Positions 7,534 through 14,977 of a DNA stretch of 30,094 nt are shown piece by piece. The stretch spans positions 1 through 30,094 of IMG/VR virus record IMGVR_UViG_3300021957_000196, one strand, 5' to 3'. This DNA is from a virus. A model generated the notes under the pieces. It made no database searches and was not told the origin of the DNA. It saw only the letters and a program-made list of their open reading frames with translations. The position numbers and the translations under genes were made by a program. Position 1 is the stretch's first letter, and each line of letters starts with the position of its first letter.

Positions 7534-8802
7534 ATGTCAGAACTAGAACAAACAATTGAAGAGCTCGAAGCAGAAGTGCTTGCAGAGCTTGAAGAAGCGA
7601 GTGACGCCCAGACAAAGGGTGCTGCTCCTGCCGAAGGCAAAAAGAAAATTGATGCAGTAACACCCGGTGGCGAAGTTGCCGATGTTGGTGGTGCTGATCC
7701 AGAAGCTAAAGTTGAAAAAGATGCCGATGAAGATCGTGAAGAGAAAGCGATTGGTAAGAAGGCCGCTGCAGCTGCAAAAGCAGTTTCAGGTGATGCACAA
7801 CAGAAGGGCGCTGGTAAATCAGACGGTCCTCAGAAACTCGCTGCTGGTCATGTACCAGAAGAGGGTGAAGTTGTCACAGAAGCAAAACGCATGACGAAAG
7901 AAATGCTCAAAGCTGCAATGCATAAAAAGATGGAAGGCATGAAAGCCGTCGATCTGAAAGCCGCATATGAGAATATGATGGCCCCTGCTGAAGAAGAAGA
8001 AGAGATGGACGAAGCTGCAATGTCAGAACTCAAAAAACTTGAGGACGCAAAAGCAGAGATCGAAGAGAAGATCAAGTCCATCAATGTCAAGGAAGACGTT
8101 GACGCCCTCGTAGAAGGTGAAGACCTCTCCGAAGAGTTCAAGGACAAGGCAGCGACAATCTTTGAAGCTGCTGTTAAATCAAAAACCCGTGAGGAAATCT
8201 CTCGTATTCACGAAGATATGACTTCCGAGTTTGAAGTAAAACTGGAAGAGTCTGTTGATGCTCTTACAGAAAAAGTAGATACTTATCTCAACTACGTTGT
8301 AGAGACATGGACTAAAGAGAACGAGTTGGCAATCGAACGTGGCCTAAAGGGTGAGATTGCAGAAGACTTTATCTCTGGACTGAAACAGTTGTTTGAAGAT
8401 CACTATATTGATGTGCCTGATGAGAAATATGACCTTCTCGAAGCACAATCTGACAAAATTGCTGAACTGGAAGAGAAGGTTAACAGTGTCATGGAGCAGA
8501 ATATCTCCCTTACATCTGTTAAGTCCCAACTGGTTCGGGAACAGGTTATCTCTGAAGCTTGCGAAGAGTTGACCGATACCGAAATTGAAAAGTTCAAGTC
8601 TCTTACTGAAGATGTTGACTTTGTTGACGAAGAGTCCTTCAAAGCAAAACTCAACACCTTGAAGGAAAGTTATTTCCCTAAGACGATTGTTGAACAAACT
8701 TTTGATGATGAAGATGGTGGCACCGCACAGGACATTGATACGACTGAAGCTATGAGCGCTTACATGTCGGCAATCAGTCGTAACAAAGAGCGTGCCCAAT
8801 AA
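7534..8802 (+). CDS. 22: Prohead scaffold protein gp22
   Basis: This is the main scaffold core, degraded by gp21 during maturation. It has 422 residues starting MSELEQTIEELEAE. I chose this ATG over the one at 7513 because AAGGAG lies 8 bases before it. The protein is highly acidic and coiled-coil-like throughout. The segment VETWTKENELAIERGLKGEI, followed by FISGLKQLFEDHYIDVP, aligns well with the T4 gp22 core (EWLAENKLAVDKGIKAE, then LGGLKELFVEH). It is longer than T4 gp22 (269) because of an Ala/Lys/Glu-rich N-terminal half of about 150 residues. The order 21-22-23 confirms the identity. Confidence 0.93.
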   Translation: MSELEQTIEELEAEVLAELEEASDAQTKGAAPAEGKKKIDAVTPGGEVADVGGADPEAKVEKDADEDREEKAIGKKAAAAAKAVSGDAQQKGAGKSDGPQKLAAGHVPEEGEVVTEAKRMTKEMLKAAMHKKMEGMKAVDLKAAYENMMAPAEEEEEMDEAAMSELKKLEDAKAEIEEKIKSINVKEDVDALVEGEDLSEEFKDKAATIFEAAVKSKTREEISRIHEDMTSEFEVKLEESVDALTEKVDTYLNYVVETWTKENELAIERGLKGEIAEDFISGLKQLFEDHYIDVPDEKYDLLEAQSDKIAELEEKVNSVMEQNISLTSVKSQLVREQVISEACEELTDTEIEKFKSLTEDVDFVDEESFKAKLNTLKESYFPKTIVEQTFDDEDGGTAQDIDTTEAMSAYMSAISRNKERAQ

Positions 8803-8805
8803 TAT

Positions 8806-8813
8806 TATAAACA
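8806..8813 (+). promoter_or_regulatory. Likely late promoter variant (TATAAACA) for capsid gp23
   Basis: Seven of eight positions match TATAAATA. It lies in the gp22-gp23 gap, with predicted +1 near 8819 and a short leader containing AAAGGAG before ATG 8839. The capsid gene would be expected to have its own strong late promoter. Confidence 0.55.
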
Positions 8814-8838
8814 GATGTAATTAATAAAGGAGAAACAA

Positions 8839-10176
8839 ATGTTTCAGACAGAACATCTACAAGAAAAGTGGCAGCCAGTCCTAGAACACCCCGATCTACC
8901 AAAGATTGAGGATTCTTATAAGCGGGCAGTTACTACTCTCATCCTAGAGAACCAAGAAAAAGCAATGAAGGAAGACCGTGGTTTTCTTTCGGAAACAGCA
9001 CCAACCAACAGCATGGGTGGTGGACAGATGGACACATGGGATCCAATTTTGATCTCACTAGTTCGTCGTGCAATGCCTAACCTAATCGCTTATGACGTTT
9101 GTGGTGTGCAGCCAATGACAGGTCCAACGGGTCTGATCTTTGCTATGCGTTCAACACTTGCTTCACAGGATGGTGCAGAAGCTCTCGTTGACGAAGCTTT
9201 CCCAGACATCTCAAACCAGAATGCTGCCGGTACAATCGGTGGTGGCGACGTTGGTGCAACAGAGACTAACCCTGCTGTTCTTAATGATTCCTCGCCAGGA
9301 ACATATACTTCCGCAACAGGTATGACACGCAGTCAGGCTGAAGCACTTGGTGATAGCGGCACGAACGCTTTCGCTGAAATGGCATTCTCGATTGAGAAGT
9401 CAACGGTTACTGCCGTTTCCCGTGCGCTCAAAGCTGAGTACACGATGGAACTTGCACAGGACTTGAAGGCAATTCATGGTCTTGACGCCGAGACAGAACT
9501 CAGCAACATTCTTTCTACAGAAATCCTTGCTGAAATCAACCGTGAAGTCATTCGTTCGCTGTATGTTACAGCCGTTGCGGGTGCTCAGGTTAATACAACT
9601 GCTGCTGGTACTTTTGATCTGGACACCGACTCAAATGGTCGTTGGTCAGTTGAGAAGTTCAAGGGTCTAATGTTCCAGATCGAACGTGACGCCAATGCGA
9701 TTGGTCAACAGACCCGTCGTGGCAAGGGTAACATGCTGATCGTTTCAGCTGACGTTGCTTCTGCTCTTCAGATGGCCGGTGTTCTTGATTACACACCTGC
9801 TCTGAACAACAACCTCGCCGTTGACGACACATCTTCTACCTTCGCTGGTACAATGAATGGTCGTTTCAAGGTATATGTTGATCCCTATTCTGCAAATGTT
9901 GCTGCTAGTCAGTATTATGTTTGTGGTTACAAGGGCACATCACCTTATGATGCTGGTTTCTTCTACTGCCCATACGTTCCACTACAGATGGTCCGTGCGG
10001 TTGGTGAGAATTCCTTCCAGCCTAAGATTGGTTTCAAGACCCGTTATGGTCTTGCTGCTAACCCATTCGCTGGTGCGGGTGCGGTTGCTGCTGGTGACAC
10101 GGTTAATACCGATGCTTCACTGGATGCGAACACCAATGCTTGGTATCGTCGGGTTAAAGTTACTAACCTTATGTAA
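8839..10176 (+). CDS. 23: Major capsid protein gp23
   Basis: This is the main shell subunit (HK97 fold). It has 445 residues; T4 gp23 has 521 before cleavage. The N terminus MFQTEHLQEKWQPVLEHPDL and the block MDTWDPILISLVRRAMPNLI, then YDVCGVQPMTGPTGLIFAMR, are diagnostic. A gp21 cleavage site is expected after Glu52 (GFLSE, then TAPTNS), matching the family rule of cutting after Glu. The ribosome site AAAGGAG is strong. Codons are richer in G and C at the third position than in many neighbours, as expected for a very highly expressed gene. A strong intrinsic terminator follows 21 bases after the stop. Confidence 0.98.
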   Translation: MFQTEHLQEKWQPVLEHPDLPKIEDSYKRAVTTLILENQEKAMKEDRGFLSETAPTNSMGGGQMDTWDPILISLVRRAMPNLIAYDVCGVQPMTGPTGLIFAMRSTLASQDGAEALVDEAFPDISNQNAAGTIGGGDVGATETNPAVLNDSSPGTYTSATGMTRSQAEALGDSGTNAFAEMAFSIEKSTVTAVSRALKAEYTMELAQDLKAIHGLDAETELSNILSTEILAEINREVIRSLYVTAVAGAQVNTTAAGTFDLDTDSNGRWSVEKFKGLMFQIERDANAIGQQTRRGKGNMLIVSADVASALQMAGVLDYTPALNNNLAVDDTSSTFAGTMNGRFKVYVDPYSANVAASQYYVCGYKGTSPYDAGFFYCPYVPLQMVRAVGENSFQPKIGFKTRYGLAANPFAGAGAVAAGDTVNTDASLDANTNAWYRRVKVTNLM

Positions 10177-10197
10177 GATAAGGAAACTACTAAACTT

Positions 10198-10226
10198 GGG
10201 GGAGCATCTTGCTCCCCCTTTTTTTT
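10198..10226 (+). terminator. Strong intrinsic terminator after gp23
   Basis: A perfect 8-bp stem GGGGGAGC/GCTCCCCC with loop ATCTT is followed by eight T residues. This is a textbook rho-independent terminator. It isolates the capsid transcript from the next gene, whose late promoter begins only 3 bases later. Confidence 0.95.
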
Positions 10227-10228
10227 GT

Positions 10229-10236
10229 TATAAATA
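10229..10236 (+). promoter_or_regulatory. Late promoter (TATAAATA) for the gp19-fold tail gene
   Basis: An exact TATAAATA lies 3 bases after the T tract of the gp23 terminator. Five bases (GATAC) separate it from ATG 10242, so predicted +1 is the A of that ATG. The minus-strand late promoter at 1459-1466 has identical geometry. Confidence 0.8.
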
Positions 10237-10241
10237 GATAC

Positions 10242-10826
10242 ATGGCAACTGCACAATCACCCCTCGCAAGACAACCGGACCAGTTAGACTATGCAAGTCC
10301 AACTCAGTTCCGTTTTGGCATCAAACAATTACCAAAGGTAGAGTTCTTTACGATCAATGCAAACCTACCCGGCATCGGCGGCGCATCAGTAGATTTTGCA
10401 AACCCATTCAACAACATTCCAATCATGGGTGATAAACTCACTTATGCGGACCTTACTATCACATTTATCGTTGATGAGTATCTGGAAAATTATCAATCAC
10501 TACACAACTGGCTTACTGGTTATGGATTTCCATCCGACAGAGCTGAGTTTAGAGCGCATAGAGATGTGACCTCAAACACACCAGCTGGTGGTTCAACACC
10601 ACCTGTTGACCTTATTAGAAATATAACTCCTGATAAAGCAATGTACTCAGATGCATTTCTTATGATTTTATCGAATAAGAATAACCCAATTCTAAATGTT
10701 AACTTTCAAAATGTATTTCCTATTTCACTCAGCGGATTAGATTACACGCAAGGTGCAACAGATGTCGAATATATGACTGCCGATGTTACTTTCAAATATC
10801 AAATCTATAAATTTGAGGGTGTCTAA
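10242..10826 (+). CDS. gp19-fold tail protein in the gp3 position (tube terminator or initiator)
   Basis: A 194-residue structural protein beginning MATAQSPLARQPDQLDYASP. The pattern PTQFRFGIKQLPKVEFFTIN, followed by an NIPIMGDKLTYADLTITFIV segment, resembles the T4 gp19 tube family. It is distinct from the true gp19 at 3775. In cyanophages the gene between gp23 and uvsY is usually tail-completion gp3, so it is a candidate for gp3; a baseplate tube initiator is the alternative. The start is fixed by context: upstream in-frame codons lie inside the terminator. No Shine-Dalgarno precedes the ATG, so translation is probably leaderless. Fold is inferred from sequence pattern, role from position. 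Confidence 0.8.
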   Translation: MATAQSPLARQPDQLDYASPTQFRFGIKQLPKVEFFTINANLPGIGGASVDFANPFNNIPIMGDKLTYADLTITFIVDEYLENYQSLHNWLTGYGFPSDRAEFRAHRDVTSNTPAGGSTPPVDLIRNITPDKAMYSDAFLMILSNKNNPILNVNFQNVFPISLSGLDYTQGATDVEYMTADVTFKYQIYKFEGV

Positions 10827-10829
10827 ATA
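10822..10829 (+). promoter_or_regulatory. Candidate late promoter variant (TCTAAATA) for the ncRNA
   Basis: This matches TATAAATA at 6 of 8 positions and overlaps the stop codon of the preceding gene. Applying the T4 spacing puts +1 at 10835. That is within one base of the start of the long stem of the structured RNA, and this coincidence is the main support for it. Confidence 0.4.
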
Positions 10830-10834
10830 AGAGT

Positions 10835-10952
10835 GAGCAGATTTGGTAAGCTTTAACAATTATCAAATCTTAGACTTAATTACTGGTGACAACTCGTTCG
10901 AACTCATCAGGGTCAATATATCACAGAGAGAAACCAAACTGCTCATTTTTTT
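10835..10952 (+). ncRNA. Candidate structured RNA or attenuator upstream of uvsY (about 118 nt)
   Basis: The 140-base gap before uvsY holds no credible protein gene. TGAGCAG-A-TTTGG (10834-10846) pairs with CCAAACTGCTCA (10934-10945): 12 pairs with one bulged A, and T10847-A10933 can extend it. Seven T residues follow at once (10946-10952), like a terminator. Inside, CTGGTGA (10883-10889) pairs with TCATCAG (10904-10910). A competing local hairpin, AGATTTGGTAA (10839-10849) with TTATCAAATCT (10860-10870), uses the same 5' bases as the long stem, so the two are mutually exclusive. That is the logic of an attenuator or switch. Whether it is a free ncRNA or the uvsY leader cannot be told from sequence. 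I matched it to no known RNA family. Confidence 0.55.
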
Positions 10953-10966
10953 ATTATGAGGTAAAC

Positions 10967-11398
10967 ATGGATTTAGAGACACTAAAACGAACTGCAAGGG
11001 AAGACCTTCCCGTATCTGATCTAGAACACATTGATCAGGAATCTTTCAAAAATCAATTGATCAAACAGAAGTGGTTGGACTTCAAGGCAGACTTTGAACT
11101 GCTTTTGGTTAAAGCTAAAACTGACCACCAACTTCTATATCGACAGAAGTGGGAATACTATGGTGGTAAGGCAGATGCAAAAGTGTATGCTGCAAAACCA
11201 TTTGACATTAGGGTCATGAAGACAGACCTTACAATGTACATTCAGTCCGACGAGGACATTCTTAGAATTTCAAATAAAATTGGGTACTACGATTCATGCG
11301 TAGACTACTGCAAGGGTGTGATTAAGTCCATCGACAATCGTGGTTGGGATATTCGCAACGCTACTGATTGGAAGAAGTTTGAAGCTGGGATGATATGA
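10967..11398 (+). CDS. uvsY: Recombination mediator UvsY
   Basis: UvsY helps load the UvsX recombinase onto single-stranded DNA coated with gp32. It has 143 residues (T4: 137). The start at 10967 follows GAGGTAAAC; an upstream in-frame codon lies within the ncRNA region. The middle RQKWEYYGGKADAKVY matches the T4 segment KARLDYYSGRGDGDEF. The C terminus CKGVIKSIDNRGWDIRNATD, then WKKFEAGMI, matches T4 CSGALDAIKSRGFAIKHIQD, then MRAFEAGK. Its last 27 bases recur 1.27 kb downstream. Its stop overlaps the radical SAM start (ATGA). Confidence 0.92.
   Translation: MDLETLKRTAREDLPVSDLEHIDQESFKNQLIKQKWLDFKADFELLLVKAKTDHQLLYRQKWEYYGGKADAKVYAAKPFDIRVMKTDLTMYIQSDEDILRISNKIGYYDSCVDYCKGVIKSIDNRGWDIRNATDWKKFEAGMI
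11372..11398 (+). repeat. Direct repeat copy 1: 3' end of uvsY
   Basis: These 27 bases encode KKFEAGMI and the stop of UvsY. They match 12644-12670 at 24 of 27 positions, with an exact 14-base core (11375-11388). The two copies flank the radical SAM gene. Confidence 0.9.
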
Positions 11399-12654
11399 GT
11401 AAATTAAAAGACTTGGAGTGGTTCTGTCCTCAACCATTTATGAATACGTTGATGAATAATAATCTTGTTCCACAATCTTGTTGTGTGTTACAAGGTTGGC
11501 CAGGCGATGATTTTCTGGGTGATACGGGACAGACCTCTATTATGGAAGTTCATAATTCAGATTTTATGAAGGACTTTCGTAAAGAATTTCTAAATGGTGG
11601 TGGTCCAATCTCTGATAGATTATGCCTTGTCTGTAAGGAACAGGAGAAACATTCCCCCACAGAAAGTCATCGATTGATGTATCTAGATAAGTTTGATGAA
11701 GAACATGGAATGTATAGAGAACACTTAGAGGCTCTTGAGGATTACATTGATACAGACCAAAGCGATTCTATGTATTTGACATTTGAATATAACGCTCCTA
11801 ATAATTTTTGTAATTTGAAATGCAACATGTGTTCATCCCAACAATCTTCAACATATGCTAAAGAGAATAAAGCTATAGGTGAGCATATTCCCAATGAATG
11901 GCAACAAGAAACTCATATAAGTATTAAAGACGATATGTCGAAATATGAACCTATTCTTAAAAATCTTATAGAGTTAAAACTAGTTGGGGGAGAGACACTT
12001 GCTCTACCACAAAACTATGAGATGATGGATAAAACGATAGAGATGGGCGTGTCTAAACAGATGGGACTTGTTATAACTACTAATGCTACGCTGACTCCAA
12101 AGATGGGTAAACATGGAGATGTGTTTGATTATGTTCCTCATTTTAAAAATTGTCAAATGAATGTATCTATAGAATGTTGGGGCGAGAAGAACAACTATAT
12201 TAGATTTCCATCTAAGTGGAAAAAGATTATGGAGAATGTTGAAAGATTTTCCAAGATGCCCAGAACTAATATAATGTTTGCAACTTGTGTGAGTTCTTTA
12301 ACAATAGGATATCTCCACGAAATAGCTGAAGGCGTTGATGCCCTGATAGAAAAACAACCAGATATATTTAACGATTTTTCAACTGGCAGTTTGGTTATTG
12401 GAGAACCTAATTTATACACGGTAACAGCAATACCACTCGATATTAGAGAATTGTATTTAGAAAAAATATATAAACATGCTACTGAACGACACATTAAAAC
12501 ATTTATGAAACTGGCGAACTACTTAACAGACATGCCCTTTGACGAAAGCTTACATAACAGGATGATGATTGATGTAGCGAAACGTGATAAATTTCGAGGA
12601 ACCGTGTTGACAGATGTTTTTCCAGAGTGGAAACCTTACTATGAAAAAGTTTGA
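11395..12654 (+). CDS. Radical SAM protein with an N-terminal SPASM/twitch-like cysteine region
   Basis: A 419-residue radical SAM enzyme. CNLKCNMC (Cys139, Cys143, Cys146) is the CX3CX2C motif that binds the SAM-cleaving [4Fe-4S] cluster. Before it, Cys11, Cys29-Cys30 and CLVC (77-80) resemble the auxiliary-cluster region found in phage radical SAM proteins that modify peptides. Further family marks are LVGGETLALPQ near residue 199 and VITTNATL near 227. The substrate is unknown. The start ATG overlaps the uvsY stop. The stop lies out of frame inside a second copy of the uvsY 3' end. The gene looks more AT-rich than its neighbours (frequent ATA and TTA codons), consistent with recent acquisition. 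Confidence 0.88.
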   Translation: MSKLKDLEWFCPQPFMNTLMNNNLVPQSCCVLQGWPGDDFLGDTGQTSIMEVHNSDFMKDFRKEFLNGGGPISDRLCLVCKEQEKHSPTESHRLMYLDKFDEEHGMYREHLEALEDYIDTDQSDSMYLTFEYNAPNNFCNLKCNMCSSQQSSTYAKENKAIGEHIPNEWQQETHISIKDDMSKYEPILKNLIELKLVGGETLALPQNYEMMDKTIEMGVSKQMGLVITTNATLTPKMGKHGDVFDYVPHFKNCQMNVSIECWGEKNNYIRFPSKWKKIMENVERFSKMPRTNIMFATCVSSLTIGYLHEIAEGVDALIEKQPDIFNDFSTGSLVIGEPNLYTVTAIPLDIRELYLEKIYKHATERHIKTFMKLANYLTDMPFDESLHNRMMIDVAKRDKFRGTVLTDVFPEWKPYYEKV

Positions 12655-12670
12655 AGCTGGTATGATTTGA
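12644..12670 (+). repeat. Direct repeat copy 2: uvsY 3' end remnant after the radical SAM gene
   Basis: In one frame this still encodes KKFEAGMI and a TGA stop, exactly as at the end of UvsY. The stop overlaps the next ATG (TGATG, 12668-12672). It suggests that the SpeD-like gene once followed uvsY directly and that the radical SAM gene was inserted between them. Confidence 0.85.
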
Positions 12671-13020
12671 TGACTTGGGGTTACCATACACTTTTTGATT
12701 GCGAAGAATGTCCAGTAGAAAAATTTACTGAAGAAAATATTCGCTCATTTATTTTAAATATCGTAAAAGATATAGGTATGAAATCATATGGTGATCCGAT
12801 GATTGCTCACTTTGCATCACACAATCCTGATGTTGCAGGGTTTAGTTTCTGTCAAATGATTGAAACAAGCAATATCACAGGACATTTTGTAGATAAAACT
12901 GGTGACTGTTATATCGATATTTTTAGTTGTAAGGATTACGATAAGGGTCTTGCAACTGGAATTATTGTGGATTTCTTTAACCCTAAAGAAATTAAAATGA
13001 AATATATTGAGAGGGGTTAA
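12670..13020 (+). CDS. speD: S-adenosylmethionine decarboxylase family protein (SpeD-like)
   Basis: A 116-residue pyruvoyl-dependent decarboxylase homologue of the short bacterial SpeD type. Ser67 would be the self-cleavage site that becomes the pyruvoyl group (ETS-NITGHF). His72 and Cys87 (FSC) lie at +5 and +20 from it, the same spacing as the catalytic Ser, His and Cys of the Thermotoga enzyme. The GYHTLFDCEEC start and the C-terminal ERG also fit. It would make decarboxylated SAM for spermidine synthesis. Some SpeD homologues, including phage ones, instead decarboxylate ornithine or arginine, so the substrate is open. Its ATG overlaps the stop of the uvsY remnant, and uvsW follows 2 bases after its own stop. 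It is AT-rich. Confidence 0.85.
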   Translation: MTWGYHTLFDCEECPVEKFTEENIRSFILNIVKDIGMKSYGDPMIAHFASHNPDVAGFSFCQMIETSNITGHFVDKTGDCYIDIFSCKDYDKGLATGIIVDFFNPKEIKMKYIERG

Positions 13021-13022
13021 TT

Positions 13023-14498
13023 GTGCGTATATCAAAAAAGAACGAAGTCTATCTAGTTCTAGATGATATGACAGATTCTACTCGACAAGAGTTGACAGAG
13101 TTCTTTACCTTTGAGGTTCCCGGTTTTAAATTTATGCCAACCTACCGAAGTCGAATGTGGGATGGAAAGATACGACTCTTCTCCCCAGCTACAGGTGAGA
13201 TATATGTTGGATTGCTTCAATATATTAGGGGTTTCTGCCAGAAAAACAAAATTGAATATATATTAGAAGAAGGAGTTGAAAATGAGCGGGTTATTGTTCG
13301 TCAAGTGGTTAGAGATTTCATCAGGTCACTTAAACCAAAATCTGGGGGGAAGTCTCTCAAAGTGCGTGACTACCAAATTGATGCGGTACATCACGGTATT
13401 GCCAGAAATCGTGCTCTTCTTGTTTCTCCTACTGCTTCGGGTAAATCACTCATAATCTACTCGTTAGTTCGTTATTATCATATGATGGGATTGAAGACCC
13501 TGATACTAGTTCCTACCACCTCACTTGTGGAACAGATGTATTCAGACTTCGAAGACTACGGATGGAGCTCTGGTACATACTGTCAGAAGGTATATCAGGG
13601 ACATTCCAGTAAGGTTGAGAAGGACGTTGTTATATCGACATGGCAGTCTATCTACAAGTTACCAAAGAAATATTTTGAACAGTTCGGTTGTGTCATTGGT
13701 GATGAGGCGCATATGTTTAAGGCTAAATCTTTAACTGGTATCATGACCAAGTTACACCTATGTAAGTACAGATTCGGTCTTACAGGCACCCTAGACGGGA
13801 CGCAGACGCACCAACTTGTTTTAGAAGGTCTATTCGGTCCTGTTGAAAAAGTTACTACCACAAAGGAGTTAATTGAGAAGAAATCTCTTGCTGACCTTAA
13901 AATCAAGTGCATTATTTTAAAGCATGAGAATATACGAGAGAGAATGACTTATGCAGAGGAACTACAATATCTAGGCGAACATGAACTTAGAAACGAATTT
14001 CTTGCTGGGCTGTTGATGCATCTTCCCGGTAATACATTATGTTTATATCAATTGGTAGAAAAACACGGCAAACCTCTTTATGAGGAAGTCATGAAATCTC
14101 AAGAGGAAGGTTTCTTTGATGACAAATTGCGAAAGGTATTTTTTATCTATGGTAACACAAGTACCACAGAAAGAGAAAGGATACGATCTGTTGTGGAGGG
14201 TGAAAAAAACTCTATCACCATTGCATCCTATGGCACCTTTAGCACTGGTATTAATATTCGCAATATTCACAACATCGTGCTCGCAAGTCCGTCTAAGTCT
14301 AGAATTCGAGTGCTCCAGAGTATCGGTAGAGGATTGCGTCAGGGGGAGAATAAAGATTCCGTTTTGATATTTGATATTGCAGATGATTTGACTTTTAGAC
14401 ACCAGAGTAATTTTACACTTAACCACTTCCAAGAACGCATAAATATCTATAACACAGAACAATTCAACTATGAAATTAGTAAGGTAAACCTAAAATGA
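13023..14498 (+). CDS. uvsW: DNA/RNA helicase UvsW
   Basis: A superfamily 2 helicase that in T4 remodels recombination intermediates and unwinds R-loops at origins. It has 491 residues starting with GTG after GAGGGGTTAATT. The N-terminal domain has PTYRSRMWDGKIRLFSPATG (39-58), matching T4 UvsW. Motif I is SPTASGKS (135-142), motif II is DEAH (227-230), and GLTGTLDG is motif III. ASYGTFSTGINIRNIHNIVL and IGRGLRQGENKD are motifs V and VI. The end FNYEISKVNLK resembles T4 FNYVMKTVNL. The stop overlaps the next start (ATGA). Confidence 0.95.
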   Translation: MRISKKNEVYLVLDDMTDSTRQELTEFFTFEVPGFKFMPTYRSRMWDGKIRLFSPATGEIYVGLLQYIRGFCQKNKIEYILEEGVENERVIVRQVVRDFIRSLKPKSGGKSLKVRDYQIDAVHHGIARNRALLVSPTASGKSLIIYSLVRYYHMMGLKTLILVPTTSLVEQMYSDFEDYGWSSGTYCQKVYQGHSSKVEKDVVISTWQSIYKLPKKYFEQFGCVIGDEAHMFKAKSLTGIMTKLHLCKYRFGLTGTLDGTQTHQLVLEGLFGPVEKVTTTKELIEKKSLADLKIKCIILKHENIRERMTYAEELQYLGEHELRNEFLAGLLMHLPGNTLCLYQLVEKHGKPLYEEVMKSQEEGFFDDKLRKVFFIYGNTSTTERERIRSVVEGEKNSITIASYGTFSTGINIRNIHNIVLASPSKSRIRVLQSIGRGLRQGENKDSVLIFDIADDLTFRHQSNFTLNHFQERINIYNTEQFNYEISKVNLK

Positions 14499-14878
14499 AC
14501 ACAGATACATATAAAATCTTAAAGCTCATTAGTGGTGAGAATATCATTTGTGAGCTTTCCGAAGACAATGGTAAATACGAAATTTCAAGACCCCTGTTAA
14601 TGAATATCCAATCTAGAGTTAATCACACAGGCATGACAGAATCTTTAATGCTATCTCGTTGGGTTCAACCCTTCACAGAACAAAGACATTTTGAGCTTGA
14701 TCCTAAACATGTTATTATTATATTACCCGCCTCCCCCGGCCTAAGTGTATATTATGAAGGTATATTAAACAAACTAGATAATACAGATGATGAACCTTTT
14801 GTGGATGACTTCGAAGATGAAGAAATTTACGAAGAACTTTTAGATGAACTAGAAACAGAAAGTAAATTAATTCATTAA
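14495..14878 (+). CDS. Conserved phage protein, possibly Sm-like, between uvsW and gp55
   Basis: A 127-residue protein coupled to uvsW by a 4-base overlap. It starts MNTDTYKILKLISGENIICE, followed by a short beta-type pattern (GKYEISRPLLMNI) that recalls the first strands of Sm/LSm folds. LDPKHVIIILPASPGLSVYY follows, and the last 35 residues are strongly acidic (EEIYEELLDELETES). Similar small proteins are common in marine T4-like phages. An RNA-binding role is a guess from the Sm-like look. It is the last gene before a 147-base gap holding the gp55 promoter. Confidence 0.7.
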   Translation: MNTDTYKILKLISGENIICELSEDNGKYEISRPLLMNIQSRVNHTGMTESLMLSRWVQPFTEQRHFELDPKHVIIILPASPGLSVYYEGILNKLDNTDDEPFVDDFEDEEIYEELLDELETESKLIH

Positions 14879-14929
14879 TGTAGTTCTGATAACCAAGGAC
14901 AAGCTTAATGTAACACTATTTTCTGGTGG

Positions 14930-14977
14930 AGTCAAGGTTCCTTCAAAGATTATTTTAAGTTATAATGTTCCTTGACT
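14930..14977. repeat. Inverted repeat spanning the gp55 promoter -35
   Basis: AGTCAAGG (14930-14937) and CCTTGACT (14970-14977) are perfect 8-bp arms 32 bases apart. The right arm contains the -35 of the gp55 promoter. The left arm puts a mirror-image TTGACT on the other strand. A perfect TATAAT (14961-14966) lies between. This could be a regulator-binding site or chance. Confidence 0.4.

Noticed and set aside
8344-8799. Leftward 151-codon open frame opposite gp22
   Set aside because: gp22 is a clear T4-like scaffold gene on the plus strand; the opposite frame has no ribosome site or promoter.
10890-10910. tRNA-like T-loop (GTTCGAAC) in the gap before uvsY
   Set aside because: The flanking bases do not form a T stem, and no acceptor or anticodon arm fits. 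It is part of the candidate ncRNA.
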